Assembly (NCBI RefSeq): GCF_021504595.1
Contig: NZ_JACSGT010000001.1
Span: 2,356,001 to 2,420,000 of the forward strand
Direction: 5' to 3'
Length of the DNA: 64,000 bases
DNA from: Chryseobacterium indicum
Lineage (GTDB): Bacteria; Bacteroidota; Bacteroidia; Flavobacteriales; Weeksellaceae
Shown here: positions 16,133 through 26,557 of the stretch, piece after piece
Position numbering within the stretch: position 1 is the first letter of the stretch
Layout: each line of letters begins with the position of its first letter
Translations under genes and position numbers: made by a program
Notes under the pieces: model-generated
The model's input: only the letters and a program-made list of their open reading frames with translations
The model's database searches: none
What the model was told of the DNA's origin: nothing

Positions 16133-18736
16133 ATGACATCACAAGAGATTCGTCAAAAATTTTTAGATTATTTTAAAAGTAAAGAACACCTTATAGTTCC
16201 TTCGGCTCCTATTGTGCTGAAAGACGATCCTACCCTTATGTTTTCCAACTCGGGAATGACGCAGTTTAAAGATTATTTTTTAGGTTATAAAGAGCCTAAA
16301 GCCCCAAGAATTGCCGATACCCAGAAATGTTTAAGAGTTTCCGGAAAGCACAATGATCTGGATGATGTAGGTAGAGATACCTATCACCACACCATGTTTG
16401 AAATGTTGGGGAACTGGTCTTTTGGTGATTATTTTAAAAAAGATGCTATTGCTTTTGCCTGGGAATTGCTGACGGAAGTGTACGGAATTCCTAAAGAAAA
16501 TCTTTACGTAACGATTTTTGAAGGAGATGCTTCCGAGAATCTGGAAAGAGATCAGGATGCTTATGATTTCTGGAAATCCCATATTTCTGAAGACAGAATC
16601 ATCAACGGAAACAAAAAAGATAATTTCTGGGAAATGGGCGCAAGCGGACCTTGCGGACCGTGTTCTGAAATTCATGTTGACTTAAGAACTCCGGAAGAAA
16701 AAGCTAAAGTTTCCGGTCTTGAATTGGTGAACAATGACCATCCTCAAGTGGTGGAAGTCTGGAATCTCGTTTTTATGGAATTCAACAGAAAAGCTGATGG
16801 TTCTTTGGAAAAACTTCCTGCACAACATGTTGATACCGGAATGGGCTTCGAACGTCTTTGTATGGCGCTTCAGGGAAAATCCTCCAATTATGACACGGAT
16901 GTTTTTACCCCTTTAATTGCTAAAGTAGAAGAACTTTCAGGAAAAAAATATACCGGAATTTTAAAAGACGAAAAGGATATTGCAATTCGTGTTGTAGTAG
17001 ACCACATCAGAGCGGTTTCTTTTGCGATTGCAGACGGACAATTGCCATCCAACGGAGGTGCAGGTTACGTTATCCGAAGAATTTTAAGAAGAGGAATTTC
17101 TTATTCTTACAGATTCTTAGATATGAAGGAACCTTTCCTCTATAAGTTGGTTGCTGTTCTTCAGGAGCAAATGGGTAAATTCTTCCCGGAACTTGAAAAA
17201 CAGGGAACTTTGGTTACAGAAGTAATCAAAAGCGAGGAGGAATCTTTTTTAAGAACCATTGAAAGAGGGTTACTTCGATTAGACGCCATCATTAAAGAAA
17301 CTCAAGAAAAGGGAGAGAAAGTTCTTTCTGGAGAAAAAATCTTTGAATTATATGACACTTATGGATTCCCTGCTGATCTTTCGAGAATCATTGCTGAAGA
17401 AAAGGAATTAACAATTGATGAAGATGGCTTTGAGAGGCAAATGGAAATAAGAATCGAGGACAGTAGAAATGATTCTGCACAGAAAGTCCACGACTGGGTA
17501 ATTCTTGAGGAAAAAGCAGAAAATTTCGTAGGCTACGATCAATTAGAATCTGAAACTTACATTACAAGATACCGAAAAATAGAAAATAAAGACGGAGAAT
17601 TTTATCAGGTGGTTCTAAGTGAAACGCCTTTCTATCCGGATGGCGGCGGACAGGTTGGAGATAAAGGTCTTCTTGAAAACGCGACAGAAAGTTTTGAGGT
17701 TCTGGAAACCAAAAAAGAAAACGGACTGATTATTTCGTTAATTAACGGTCTTCCGAAAGATGCAGGAGCAGTTTTCTATGCTAAAGTAAATGTCGCGGAA
17801 AGAAAAAATTCTCAGGCAAACCATTCGGTAACACACTTACTGCATGAAGCATTAAGAGAAGTTCTGGGAACGCACGTTGAACAGAAAGGTTCTTACGTAG
17901 GTCCCGATTACCTGCGTTTCGACTTCTCTCATTTCAATAAAATGACGGAAGAAGAACTGACTTTGGTTGAAAATAAAGTGAATGCTAAAATCAAAGAAAG
18001 TATTGCTTTGCAGGAGTTCAGAAGCATCCCGATTCAGGAAGCTTTAGACAAGGGAGCGATGGCTTTGTTTGGGGAAAAATACGGAGACAATGTAAGAATG
18101 ATCCAGTTTGGAAGCTCAAAAGAGCTTTGCGGTGGAACTCACGTAAAAAACACCAGCGAAATCGGTCATTTTAAAATTCTTTCCGAAAGTTCTGCCGCAG
18201 CAGGAATCAGAAGAATTGAAGCGATCTCCGGAGACGAATCTGAAAAATATTTCAAAAATCTTGAAAAACAGGTTGCTGAACTTTCTCAGTTGTTAAAATC
18301 CAAAGACATCATCCGTTCGATTGAAAAGCTGATGGAAGAAAATGCTTCTTTAAAATCGGAAGTGGAAGCTTTCAAGAAAGAAAAAGCAAAAGGAGAAATT
18401 GGCGACTGGAAAAATGCTTACGAACAAAAAGGAGACAAACAGCTTTTGGTAAAGAAAACATCTCTTGATGCAGGTTCTGTAAAAGATATCGTATTCCAGT
18501 TGAAGAGAGAAATCCCAACTTCCGTAACGGTAATTCTTTCTGATGCGGACGGAAAACCAATGATTACGGTGGGTGTTTCAGATGATCTGGCTGCAAATTA
18601 TCAGGCAGGAGCTATCGTAAAAGATTTAGCGAAAGAAATCCAAGGCGGCGGCGGCGGAAATCCGGGCTTTGCAACGGCAGGAGGAAAAAATCTTGATGGA
18701 TTAGAAAATGCTTATCAGAAGGCTTTGAATATTTAA
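16133..18736 (+). CDS. alaS: Alanyl-tRNA synthetase
   Basis: Class II synthetase charging tRNA-Ala in the cytosol; 867 residues, close to the usual 870-880. The protein begins [19 protein letters not shown], the classic N-terminus. The catalytic domain includes [16 protein letters not shown] and [21 protein letters not shown]. The editing domain carries [16 protein letters not shown] with the HxxxH metal site and CGGTHVKNT. The C-terminal oligomerisation part ends with the glycine-rich [14 protein letters not shown]. An in-frame extension upstream passes through the repeat element and is rejected. Confidence 0.98.
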   Translation: MTSQEIRQKFLDYFKSKEHLIVPSAPIVLKDDPTLMFSNSGMTQFKDYFLGYKEPKAPRIADTQKCLRVSGKHNDLDDVGRDTYHHTMFEMLGNWSFGDYFKKDAIAFAWELLTEVYGIPKENLYVTIFEGDASENLERDQDAYDFWKSHISEDRIINGNKKDNFWEMGASGPCGPCSEIHVDLRTPEEKAKVSGLELVNNDHPQVVEVWNLVFMEFNRKADGSLEKLPAQHVDTGMGFERLCMALQGKSSNYDTDVFTPLIAKVEELSGKKYTGILKDEKDIAIRVVVDHIRAVSFAIADGQLPSNGGAGYVIRRILRRGISYSYRFLDMKEPFLYKLVAVLQEQMGKFFPELEKQGTLVTEVIKSEEESFLRTIERGLLRLDAIIKETQEKGEKVLSGEKIFELYDTYGFPADLSRIIAEEKELTIDEDGFERQMEIRIEDSRNDSAQKVHDWVILEEKAENFVGYDQLESETYITRYRKIENKDGEFYQVVLSETPFYPDGGGQVGDKGLLENATESFEVLETKKENGLIISLINGLPKDAGAVFYAKVNVAERKNSQANHSVTHLLHEALREVLGTHVEQKGSYVGPDYLRFDFSHFNKMTEEELTLVENKVNAKIKESIALQEFRSIPIQEALDKGAMALFGEKYGDNVRMIQFGSSKELCGGTHVKNTSEIGHFKILSESSAAAGIRRIEAISGDESEKYFKNLEKQVAELSQLLKSKDIIRSIEKLMEENASLKSEVEAFKKEKAKGEIGDWKNAYEQKGDKQLLVKKTSLDAGSVKDIVFQLKREIPTSVTVILSDADGKPMITVGVSDDLAANYQAGAIVKDLAKEIQGGGGGNPGFATAGGKNLDGLENAYQKALNI

Positions 18737-18746
18737 TAGAGATAAC

Positions 18747-19727
18747 ATGCAGTGTAAAAATTTGTTCCTATTTATTTTCACATTTTTATATTTAATCTTT
18801 CCGGCGCAAAAGGTTCAGTATGATATTCCGGATATGTTAAAAAGTGAGATAAATATGGACAAATATAAATTGATTGTCGATTTGGCAGTTTTGGAAATTT
18901 CCAAACATGAAAAAGTTCTTTCTGTAGAAAATGGGATTTTTAAAACTGATAAAAATACAAACTACGGCATTGATAATTTAATTTATAAATCCAAAGACAT
19001 CAATGAAAAAGCTGCTCTAAACTCCATTATCAAAGAGCATTTTAATGCACTTTTTGATTCAAGGAACTTTTCAGATAATCTGGATCTTAAAAACTTTGAA
19101 AAAATCAGGCAATATTTAAGTTTACGTTTATATCCGAAGTCATATTTTGAGGAATATTTGAATAAAAAAAACTGTATTTATAAAATAGATTTAGAAGACG
19201 TCTATACTGTTTTAATGCTTGATCTGCCTACGGCTTTTACGAATGTACAGAGAGAAGCATTTGAAAGCTGGAAGAAAAATGAATTGGAGGTTTTTTCAAT
19301 AGCACAGGAAAATATCAATAAGCAAAACGTTGAAAAAGTGACCCAGACTGTTGAATTCGGAGGCACAAATGTTCAAATAAATTTTATTGGTGATGAAACA
19401 TACGCAGCAAGCTACGGACTGGATTTAATTCATAATTCGCCAGATTTTGTTGGAAATCTGGGAGCTGTAGTTGCATTTCCAAACAAAGGAATCATTAATG
19501 TCTGCAAAATTACAAATGATCATCCGCTGGATTTCGTAAAATTCATACAGGGAACAAAAAGTTTGGTCAAAAAATTTCATGATGATCATCCTTACCCTGT
19601 TTCAACTGATTTTTTCTGGTATTACAAAGGAAAATTTAAAAAGATAAATGTTTTTGAAAATTCGGACGGAAAAATAGATGTTACCGCTCCTAACGAACTT
19701 TCTGATCTTTTGGTGAAGCTAAAATAA
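18747..19727 (+). CDS. Secreted protein resembling DUF1444
   Basis: A 326-residue protein with an N-terminal signal peptide (LFLFIFTFLYLIFPAQ). The middle and C-terminal parts resemble the DUF1444 pattern: YTVLMLDLPTAFTNVQREAFESW..., then IAQENI and a later GDETYAASYGLDL. That match is weak and from memory. It begins only 10 bp after alaS, so it may be read through from it, and it ends at a strong terminator. No enzymatic motif is visible. Confidence 0.6.
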   Translation: MQCKNLFLFIFTFLYLIFPAQKVQYDIPDMLKSEINMDKYKLIVDLAVLEISKHEKVLSVENGIFKTDKNTNYGIDNLIYKSKDINEKAALNSIIKEHFNALFDSRNFSDNLDLKNFEKIRQYLSLRLYPKSYFEEYLNKKNCIYKIDLEDVYTVLMLDLPTAFTNVQREAFESWKKNELEVFSIAQENINKQNVEKVTQTVEFGGTNVQINFIGDETYAASYGLDLIHNSPDFVGNLGAVVAFPNKGIINVCKITNDHPLDFVKFIQGTKSLVKKFHDDHPYPVSTDFFWYYKGKFKKINVFENSDGKIDVTAPNELSDLLVKLK

Positions 19728-19763
19728 TCTGATTTTATAATCCGCTTAAGAATTATTAATAAA

Positions 19764-19798
19764 AAACCATCTGTATTTCTTTTACATACAGATGGTTT
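19764..19798 (+). terminator. Terminator hairpin after the alaS unit
   Basis: Perfect 13-bp stem AAACCATCTGTAT/ATACAGATGGTTT with a 9-nt loop followed by TTATTTT. Confidence 0.88.
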
Positions 19799-19832
19799 TA
19801 TTTTAACAAAAGATTATATTTTTTCGTACCGT

Positions 19833-19859
19833 TTTGTAACCTTCTTATTTTTAGTTTTG
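19833..19859 (+). promoter_or_regulatory. Putative promoter of the first DUF5686 gene
   Basis: A -33-like TTTG (19833-19836) and a -7 TAGTTTTG (19852-19859) match the Bacteroidota consensus, with a slightly short 15-nt spacer. Transcription would start about 18 bp before the ATG. Confidence 0.5.
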
Positions 19860-19880
19860 TCTTATCTATAAAAAAGACTA

Positions 19881-22337
19881 ATGACAAAATATCTATCTTC
19901 CCTGTTTTTGTTTGTTTCGGTAGTATTTTTCGCGCAGAATCAACTGAAAGTTATCAGTAAAGCGGACAAAAAGCCTGTTCACAATGCAGCAGTTTACTGT
20001 GACGATGCACTTCTTGGGAAAACCGATTTCAACGGCAATCTATCCTTCAAAACAAAATGTAAAAAGGTAGAAATTCTTGCCAGCAATTTTCAGGATGTGA
20101 TGGCGGATGTAAAACCTTCTATGGAAGTTTCTATGCAGCCTTTATCTGAAAAAATGGGAAATATCGATAAAATCGTTATTCAGGATAAAAGTGATCCGAG
20201 AGCGCTGAGGATTTTGGATGAAGTGAATAAAAGAGCCAAGGAAAATTCACCCAAATCATTGGACTCCTACAATTTTAAATCGTATTCCAAGTTTTCTATT
20301 GATGTAGATAAAGATTCTGTGGATACGTACAAAAACTTTTTGGCAGTAAGAAAAGACTCGCTTTCGAAAGTTGATAAAAAAGACCTTAAGCAAACGGAAA
20401 AAGAGAAAAAAGATTCTTTAATCGGAGAAGATCTTATTCAGGCGACCACCGAAAGCCAGCTGTTTCTTTGGGAAAAAGCAACAGAATACAAATATTCTAA
20501 AAGTTTCGGAGAAAAAACCAATATCATTGATAACAGAATGTCGGGATTCAAAAATCCGATTTACGAAGCTTTAGCCATTAATATTTCTAATCTTGACAGA
20601 ACGCCAAGACAGCTCAGACCGGAGAACAGAAAATTATTTAATTTTTATCTTTCTGATACTTTACAGCTTGACGGAAGAAAAACTTTTGTGATTAAATTCA
20701 AAGAAATCACCGATAAAAAGAAGCAGAATCCGAGAAAATTCAACGGCAAAATCTATATTGATTCGGAAACTTATGCTTTGAAAAAATTTGAAAGCCAGAG
20801 TAAAAAGCAGAATGAAGGAGATATTGTTTCTGTCTGGAAGCCTATCGATGGAAAGTGGTTTTTAGACTATGAAAACATCAAAGTAAAAATGGGAAGCCAG
20901 AGTTTTGAGACTTCGAAAAAAGACAGTCTGAAACCCGGAGAAAAAACAAAATACAACAAAAAGAATTTCGGAAACTACCTGTATGTGAAAAACCGTTTCT
21001 TCGATTTTGAAATCAATAAAGAACAAAAAGCATCCGACTTCAAAGGGTATTCTCTTGAAATGAAAAACTCGGACGGAAGTCTTCTTTCCCAGTACAGAAC
21101 CGATAGTCTTACGGCGAGAGAAAGTGCTACTTATACAAAAATCGACAATTTTGTAGAAAAACATGATTTTGAAAAAAAACTGAATACATTAACGCAGCTT
21201 TTAAGAGGAAATCTGCGGTATAAATTCATCGATTTCGATCTTACAAAGTTCTTCAGTTACGATAAATACCAAGGTCTTCGTTTGGGAGCAGGAATCAAGC
21301 TGAATGAAAAATTCAACAAAACATTTTCACCGGACGGTTATTTCGGGTATGGATTTAAAGATCATACGTGGAAATACGGTTTAGGTCTTGATGTGAAATT
21401 ATCAGATAAAAGAACTTCCATTTTCAGGATCGACTATGTGGATGATGTATTCGCAGCCGGAAGATTCAGCAACCATATGTGGGACATGATGATGAAATTT
21501 TCAGATATCAATCTGGATCTTCACAACTCAACTTTCTACAAAAACCAGAAATGGGGAGCTTCTTTCCTTTATGATATTTCGAATTCTTTAAGTGTGAAAA
21601 TTGCGGTGAATAAAGAGAAACAACAGGCTCTTTTTGATTATCAGTACAAAAATCTGGGCAACAGTTTCGACAATACAAGCGCTACTTTATCCTTAAAATT
21701 CTCACCAAATGATAAAAACATCATGACACCAAGCGGAAAATTCACTTATGAAAAAGGATATCCCCAAATCTTCATGAATTATGAAAAAGGATTCAAAACT
21801 TTAGGAGGAGATCTGGATTATCACAGAGTGGATGCATTAATTATTCATCAGTTCAGATCAAAATTAGGATACACGAACGTTAAACTTTTCGGTGGATTTT
21901 CCTCAGGCAATGCACCGATCTGGAAAAACTTTGAAATTGCGGGACAAACTGATGCAGACAGAGACAAATGGACTTCAAGCATTACCACACCTTCCAATCT
22001 GGGATTTGCAACCATGCCTTCCGGAATTTTCTTTACCGATAAATTTGCAGCCTTCAAGGTATCCCAGTCTCTTCCTTTCAGGTTTAAAACTTTCGGATCA
22101 AGATATTCCAGTATCGAACTCGAATATCAGGCGGCGATCGGAAACATGAAAAACAGACAGGATCATCAGTTCCAGTTTCAGGTGCTGGATCATTATTATC
22201 AGGAAGCCGGAGTTATCTGGAACCGTTTCTTGGGAAGAAATTTTGGGGTAGGATTTTCTTACCGTTTAGGATATTATCAGACCTCAGAATTTAAAGATAA
22301 TTTTGCTGTTAAGTTTAGATTTAACCTGTTAAACTAA
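19881..22337 (+). CDS. DUF5686 outer-membrane protein with carboxypeptidase-like regulatory domain
   Basis: An 818-residue exported protein: signal peptide ending in FFAQ, then a short beta-sandwich resembling the carboxypeptidase regulatory fold (residues ~20-85). Next comes the DUF5686 body starting at VIQDKSDPRALRILDEVNKR and a C-terminal half rich in alternating aromatic beta strands ending in FAVKFRFNLLN, as in outer-membrane barrels. Members of the family sit in the outer membrane; substrate and function are unknown. A paralogue without the N-terminal domain lies about 1.6 kb downstream. It is not a TonB receptor: no plug domain is seen. Confidence 0.85.
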   Translation: MTKYLSSLFLFVSVVFFAQNQLKVISKADKKPVHNAAVYCDDALLGKTDFNGNLSFKTKCKKVEILASNFQDVMADVKPSMEVSMQPLSEKMGNIDKIVIQDKSDPRALRILDEVNKRAKENSPKSLDSYNFKSYSKFSIDVDKDSVDTYKNFLAVRKDSLSKVDKKDLKQTEKEKKDSLIGEDLIQATTESQLFLWEKATEYKYSKSFGEKTNIIDNRMSGFKNPIYEALAINISNLDRTPRQLRPENRKLFNFYLSDTLQLDGRKTFVIKFKEITDKKKQNPRKFNGKIYIDSETYALKKFESQSKKQNEGDIVSVWKPIDGKWFLDYENIKVKMGSQSFETSKKDSLKPGEKTKYNKKNFGNYLYVKNRFFDFEINKEQKASDFKGYSLEMKNSDGSLLSQYRTDSLTARESATYTKIDNFVEKHDFEKKLNTLTQLLRGNLRYKFIDFDLTKFFSYDKYQGLRLGAGIKLNEKFNKTFSPDGYFGYGFKDHTWKYGLGLDVKLSDKRTSIFRIDYVDDVFAAGRFSNHMWDMMMKFSDINLDLHNSTFYKNQKWGASFLYDISNSLSVKIAVNKEKQQALFDYQYKNLGNSFDNTSATLSLKFSPNDKNIMTPSGKFTYEKGYPQIFMNYEKGFKTLGGDLDYHRVDALIIHQFRSKLGYTNVKLFGGFSSGNAPIWKNFEIAGQTDADRDKWTSSITTPSNLGFATMPSGIFFTDKFAAFKVSQSLPFRFKTFGSRYSSIELEYQAAIGNMKNRQDHQFQFQVLDHYYQEAGVIWNRFLGRNFGVGFSYRLGYYQTSEFKDNFAVKFRFNLLN

Positions 22338-22369
22338 ACGAATTCAGAAATCATAACAAGAAAAATAAG

Positions 22370-22393
22370 AACAGAAGCTTTCGGGTTTCTGTT
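22370..22393 (+). terminator. Terminator after the first DUF5686 gene
   Basis: Stem AACAGAA/TTCTGTT with a loop of about 9 nt followed by a long T-run. Confidence 0.75.
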
Positions 22394-22421
22394 TTTTTAT
22401 TATCTTTCCGGAAAAATAATC

Positions 22422-23174
22422 ATGAAGCACTTATTTATTGCCTGTTTCACAGCAATAGTACTGACAGCCTGTCAATCTAAAAATGACAAAATCAATGACT
22501 TTGTAAATATGTATAACAGATCATCCTCCATGATGAACAGTTATATGATAAAATCTACAAAAGCCACCAATTCCGGAAAAGACGAAATCACGATAGAAGT
22601 AAATACAGCAAGTAACGGAGAAGACGAAATGCAGACAGAACTTATAAAGTCTTCCCTTCCCGAACTTTTAGGACAGGTGATTAAAAGTCAGCCCGAAGGA
22701 AAAGAGCTGCTTGATAAAGGCGTAAAATTCAACATCAAAATTTACGGAGCCGGAGCAAGAGTTATTGCAGATGAGGTCATAGACAGTAAAACCATTAAAG
22801 GAGATATCTCGAAGGATATCCAATCTATTGCAGACGGAAATTCCGGATCTTCCGAACTTAATACGGTACTGGAAGTTTTCAATAAAAATCTTCCTTCCGA
22901 AGACAAAGCAACCGGAATTAAAATCATGAGCATTAAAGCAGACGAAGAAAATAATATTGTCTACACAGCACAGGTTCCTACCGAGATTAAAGAAATGCTT
23001 GCCATTGAAGGATCTGAACAGATCCTGAAAGATGAAATGCTGAGATCGCCACAGGTTCAGCAGATTTTCTCAAAGACAGGCGCTTTAGGCGTAAAAAATC
23101 TGAAATACCGTTACACCGATACCAATGGTAAAACGTTAAAAGAAATTACAATCACTAAAGCAGACATCAAATAA
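22422..23174 (+). CDS. Lipoprotein of unknown function, 250 aa
   Basis: Starts with a lipoprotein signal MKHLFIACFTAIVLTAC, with the lipid-carrying Cys at residue 17. The mature part is charged, with alternating helices and strands, and has no motif I can name. The stop overlaps the next start in TAATG, implying translational coupling with the downstream 226-residue protein, so the two probably act together at the envelope. Between two DUF5686 genes. Confidence 0.7.
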   Translation: MKHLFIACFTAIVLTACQSKNDKINDFVNMYNRSSSMMNSYMIKSTKATNSGKDEITIEVNTASNGEDEMQTELIKSSLPELLGQVIKSQPEGKELLDKGVKFNIKIYGAGARVIADEVIDSKTIKGDISKDIQSIADGNSGSSELNTVLEVFNKNLPSEDKATGIKIMSIKADEENNIVYTAQVPTEIKEMLAIEGSEQILKDEMLRSPQVQQIFSKTGALGVKNLKYRYTDTNGKTLKEITITKADIK

Positions 23175-23854
23175 TGGATAACCGACCGGTTTGGAAAACC
23201 GTTTTAAGTGTGGCTGTCTGTTTAATTGCCGTCATAAGACTTGCCATTACCTGCAGTAAATCTTCAAGATCATCAGATTACGATAATACTTTCCGAAATG
23301 CTAATGCTTTATACGAACAGAACAGCTATAATGCTGCAGGTTACAGATCTGTAAGAGACAAAAGCCTTTCTAATGATCTTTTGTATGAAGATTATGACAG
23401 CATCAGCAAAATGAATAGCTCTCAAAAAGAAGCGATGAGCGTTAGAAAAGTACAGAAAGATACCCTAGTTCCGATTACTGTTAACTCTAAGATCAATATT
23501 GAAGCCGGCAGTTTTGTTCAGAAAAACTATGACGATTCTCTGAAGATTGCGATCAAGTTTCCGGACAACACTACTCTTTTCATGCACAGTTACATCTCAA
23601 AAGAGGATATGGTAGAAAATTTGAAGGCAATAAAAAAGAAGAAAGGAATAGAAAATGTGGATATTATGATGGACGAGCCGGATTCTAAATTCATAAGCTA
23701 TACCTACAAATCCTCAGGCAAAAAATACAATGGTTGCGCATTGCTGGCAAGAGAACAGGATCTGTTCACTTCGCTGGAGTTTGAAAATGACAAAATTTCG
23801 AAAAAAGATCTCCAGAAAAAAGCTGCCGAATATATACTACAGGTTGCGAAATAA
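23174..23854 (+). CDS. Hypothetical protein with an N-terminal membrane anchor, 226 aa
   Basis: One hydrophobic segment at residues ~10-27 (VLSVAVCLIAVIRLAITC), with a Cys at its end that could be a lipobox, though ITCS is a poor match. The rest is a hydrophilic domain rich in Lys, Asp and Ser. It starts inside the stop codon of the preceding lipoprotein gene and is closed by a terminator. No family recognised. Confidence 0.65.
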   Translation: MDNRPVWKTVLSVAVCLIAVIRLAITCSKSSRSSDYDNTFRNANALYEQNSYNAAGYRSVRDKSLSNDLLYEDYDSISKMNSSQKEAMSVRKVQKDTLVPITVNSKINIEAGSFVQKNYDDSLKIAIKFPDNTTLFMHSYISKEDMVENLKAIKKKKGIENVDIMMDEPDSKFISYTYKSSGKKYNGCALLAREQDLFTSLEFENDKISKKDLQKKAAEYILQVAK

Positions 23855-23855
23855 A

Positions 23856-23880
23856 AAATTCCCGATTGTTTCGGGAGTTT
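23856..23880 (+). terminator. Terminator after the lipoprotein pair
   Basis: Stem of ten pairs (AAATTCCCGA with TCGGGAGTTT, one wobble), 5-nt loop, followed by TATCTTTTC. Confidence 0.7.
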
Positions 23881-23938
23881 TATCTTTTCTGAAAGATATT
23901 TCCAATCAATAACCACATTAATATCAATTAACAAAACT

Positions 23939-23968
23939 TTTGCGGGACAATAAATATTAGTAATTTTG
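23939..23968 (+). promoter_or_regulatory. Bacteroidota-type promoter of the second DUF5686 gene
   Basis: TTTG (23939-23942), an 18-nt spacer, then TAATTTTG (23961-23968): both elements match the TTTG / TAnnTTTG consensus at the expected distance. The predicted transcript starts about 9 nt before the ATG. Confidence 0.7.
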
Positions 23969-23980
23969 GCAAGGTTTTCT

Positions 23981-26179
23981 ATGAAAAGGATTTTACTGTT
24001 TCTATGTTTTTCAATCTGTATTTTTGGTTTTTCACAATCGAAAGTTACTTCTATTGAAACTGTTATCATAGAAGACAAAAGTGATCCCAAAGCATTGGAA
24101 ATCCTCAATAAAGTGAACCAGCGCTTCCATGAAAACTCTCCGAAAACACTGGACTCCTATTATTATAAATCTTACGAAAAAATTTCTCTGGACATCGACG
24201 AAGACAGCATTGCACAGTACAATAAGTTCTTCGAAGAAACCAGAATGTTCAAAAAAAGGAGAGAAAAAGATTCATTAAACAACATTACCGCACGAAAAAT
24301 TTTCTCGAAAAGCAAACTGTTTCTCTGGGAAAGAGCTCAGGAATTTCTGTATTCTAAAAAATACGGCGAGAAGATCAATATTCTGGATAACAGAATTTCC
24401 GGTCTTAAACAGCCCATCTATGAAATGATTTCGCTTCAGCAGAGCAACAGGGACAAAATTCCGGATCAGCTGAAAAAAGAAAACCGCGGACTTTACAGGT
24501 TCTTTCTCACAGATACGATTGAAATCGACGGAAGAAAAAATTTCGTTATCCGTTTCAGGGAAGTGAATTACAAAAAACCCGATAAAAAAAGGAAATACAA
24601 CGGAGCCATTTATGTGGATACCGAAACCTACGGCGTAAAAAAAATTGAAAATTTCAGCAAAAATAAAAACGACGGCATTATTACCAGTTCGTGGATTTTC
24701 TTCAACAACAAATGGTTTCTGGCATACGAAACCGTAAAGCTGAAGATGAGCAATATGCAGATGGAAAACGAAAATTCCGAGCAAAAAATTGACAGAAAAA
24801 GCAAAAAGACCTTCGGAACTTATGCGTTTCTCACGTCTAGATATTTCGATTATCGTTCCCCTGCAGAAAATAATCAGAATGACTTTAAAGGCTACACTTT
24901 TTCAGTAAAAAATATTGATGGAAAAACCTTAGACCAATACAGAACCGATCCTCTCACCGAAAGGGAAAGAAATACGTATAAAACCATTGACAGCCTTGGA
25001 AAAATTTACAACATCGATCAAAAAGCAAGGGTTTTGGGCGGTCTTTTTCTTAACGGACAGATTAAAGTCGGTGTCGTTGATTTTGCAGTGGATGAGATCG
25101 TTAATTATAATCTTTATGAAGGCTTCAGAGTCGGGTTAAAAGCAAAACTTAATGAAAATTTCAATCCGTATTTTTCTCCGGATTACATTTTTGCCTACGG
25201 TTTTAAAGATGATAAATGGAAATACAGAATCGGGCTCGACATCAAAACAACACTGGAAAAAGATTCTTATTTCCGGTTGGATTATTACGATGATGTGACG
25301 GCTTCCGGCGAGTTCTACAGAAGGCTCTGGAGCTTTAAAATGAGGACGGCAAACTATGGAAATAATCTCAATAACGACCGTTATTACCGTTATAAAGGAG
25401 CTTCTGTTTCTTATCTGAATGATGTTACCAACGGATTAACCCTGGTTTTTGCTGCACGCAGAAATCTGGAAGAAGCAATGTTTGATTATTCTTTCCGCGG
25501 AAGAGGTCCGTCTTTTGATAATTTTAACACCTTATTTACGCTAAAATACTCACCCAATTCTACAAATATTATGACGCCGCAGGGAAAATCGCTGATCGAT
25601 CAGAAATATCCCGAAGTGTACTTTAATTATGAACAGAGCTACAAAATTTTTGGCGGAGATTTCGATTATACCCGGTTTGATGCGCTTTTGGTTCATAATT
25701 TCAAAACAATGTTTGGAACCACCGGTTTCAGACTGTATGGCGGAATGGTTTTCGGAGAGGCTCCAATCTGGAAAAATTTTACAATGAACGGTCTTGCTTC
25801 TTCAAGGAAAGATTTCAATTTTAACTTAACTTCCTTCTTAGGATTTGCTACTCTGGAAGGCGGTAAATATTACAATGACCATTTTATTGCCTATTATTTT
25901 ACACACAAAATTCCGTGGTATTTTAAAAGTTTCGGGCAGAATATTTCAAGCTTCGACTTTGTTTTAAGAGGAACAACGGGAAATATGAGGCATCCTGATT
26001 ACCATCAGTTCAGATTCCGTCCTTTGAATCATTTATATCAGGAAGTCGGTCTGGAATGGAATAATTTTCTTTCAACCTACTTTAATCTGGGATTATTTTA
26101 CAGAGTAGGATATTATACTACTCCTAATTTTAAACAAAACTTTGCGATTCAGTTTAAATTAAAGATTCTGGATTTTTAA
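23981..26179 (+). CDS. DUF5686 outer-membrane protein, short form
   Basis: A 732-residue paralogue of the earlier DUF5686 protein, beginning MKRILLFLCFSICIFGFSQS, a clear signal peptide. This ATG is preferred over an upstream in-frame TTG because it lies properly behind the promoter. It goes directly from the signal into the DUF5686 body (IIEDKSDPKALEILNKVNQR), lacking the regulatory-like domain. The C-terminal half is barrel-like and ends in FAIQFKLKILDF, an outer-membrane-type final strand. Many stretches align with the paralogue (SPKTLDSYYYKSYEK, YGEKINILDNRISGLKQPIYE). Function unknown. Confidence 0.85.
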   Translation: MKRILLFLCFSICIFGFSQSKVTSIETVIIEDKSDPKALEILNKVNQRFHENSPKTLDSYYYKSYEKISLDIDEDSIAQYNKFFEETRMFKKRREKDSLNNITARKIFSKSKLFLWERAQEFLYSKKYGEKINILDNRISGLKQPIYEMISLQQSNRDKIPDQLKKENRGLYRFFLTDTIEIDGRKNFVIRFREVNYKKPDKKRKYNGAIYVDTETYGVKKIENFSKNKNDGIITSSWIFFNNKWFLAYETVKLKMSNMQMENENSEQKIDRKSKKTFGTYAFLTSRYFDYRSPAENNQNDFKGYTFSVKNIDGKTLDQYRTDPLTERERNTYKTIDSLGKIYNIDQKARVLGGLFLNGQIKVGVVDFAVDEIVNYNLYEGFRVGLKAKLNENFNPYFSPDYIFAYGFKDDKWKYRIGLDIKTTLEKDSYFRLDYYDDVTASGEFYRRLWSFKMRTANYGNNLNNDRYYRYKGASVSYLNDVTNGLTLVFAARRNLEEAMFDYSFRGRGPSFDNFNTLFTLKYSPNSTNIMTPQGKSLIDQKYPEVYFNYEQSYKIFGGDFDYTRFDALLVHNFKTMFGTTGFRLYGGMVFGEAPIWKNFTMNGLASSRKDFNFNLTSFLGFATLEGGKYYNDHFIAYYFTHKIPWYFKSFGQNISSFDFVLRGTTGNMRHPDYHQFRFRPLNHLYQEVGLEWNNFLSTYFNLGLFYRVGYYTTPNFKQNFAIQFKLKILDF

Positions 26180-26207
26180 AAAATGAAACAGCTAAAAATA
26201 AAGATAA

Positions 26208-26444
26208 ATGCAGAAAATCGAAATAAAAGCAGATCAGTTTTTTGAATTGCTGAAATTAAAAGATACTTCAATGTGGGAAATTTTTACCCAAATGATTGAC
26301 GGAAACGAAAAGGAAATTATTTTTCTGGATAACGAAGATAAAATCCTTTTTAATTATATTCTTCCTTCCACACCGGAGAAAATGGAGGAAGACCGAAAAG
26401 AATTTTCAAAACAGTTTGCAGATAAGCTTGCGAATCTGAATTAA
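26208..26444 (+). CDS. Small hypothetical protein, 78 aa
   Basis: A short acidic soluble protein with no signal peptide. It begins 28 bp after the DUF5686 gene and could share its transcript. Predicted fold is helix-strand-strand-helix with a coiled C-terminal helix. No family recognised. Composition and start context look normal for the neighbourhood, so I treat it as real. Confidence 0.6.
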   Translation: MQKIEIKADQFFELLKLKDTSMWEIFTQMIDGNEKEIIFLDNEDKILFNYILPSTPEKMEEDRKEFSKQFADKLANLN

Positions 26445-26557
26445 ACTTTTAGAAACGTATTTCTTCTTATTTAAAGTTTAACCTCAACTTAAACTTCATT
26501 TTTTGTTTATTTTGTGTTAAATTTTAAAAGTGTAATCAAATCATTAAAAAATTCAGG

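Noticed and set aside
19881..22337. TonB-dependent receptor (SusC-like)
   Set aside because: No plug domain or TonB box is seen; the VIQDKSDP segment and layout match DUF5686 instead.
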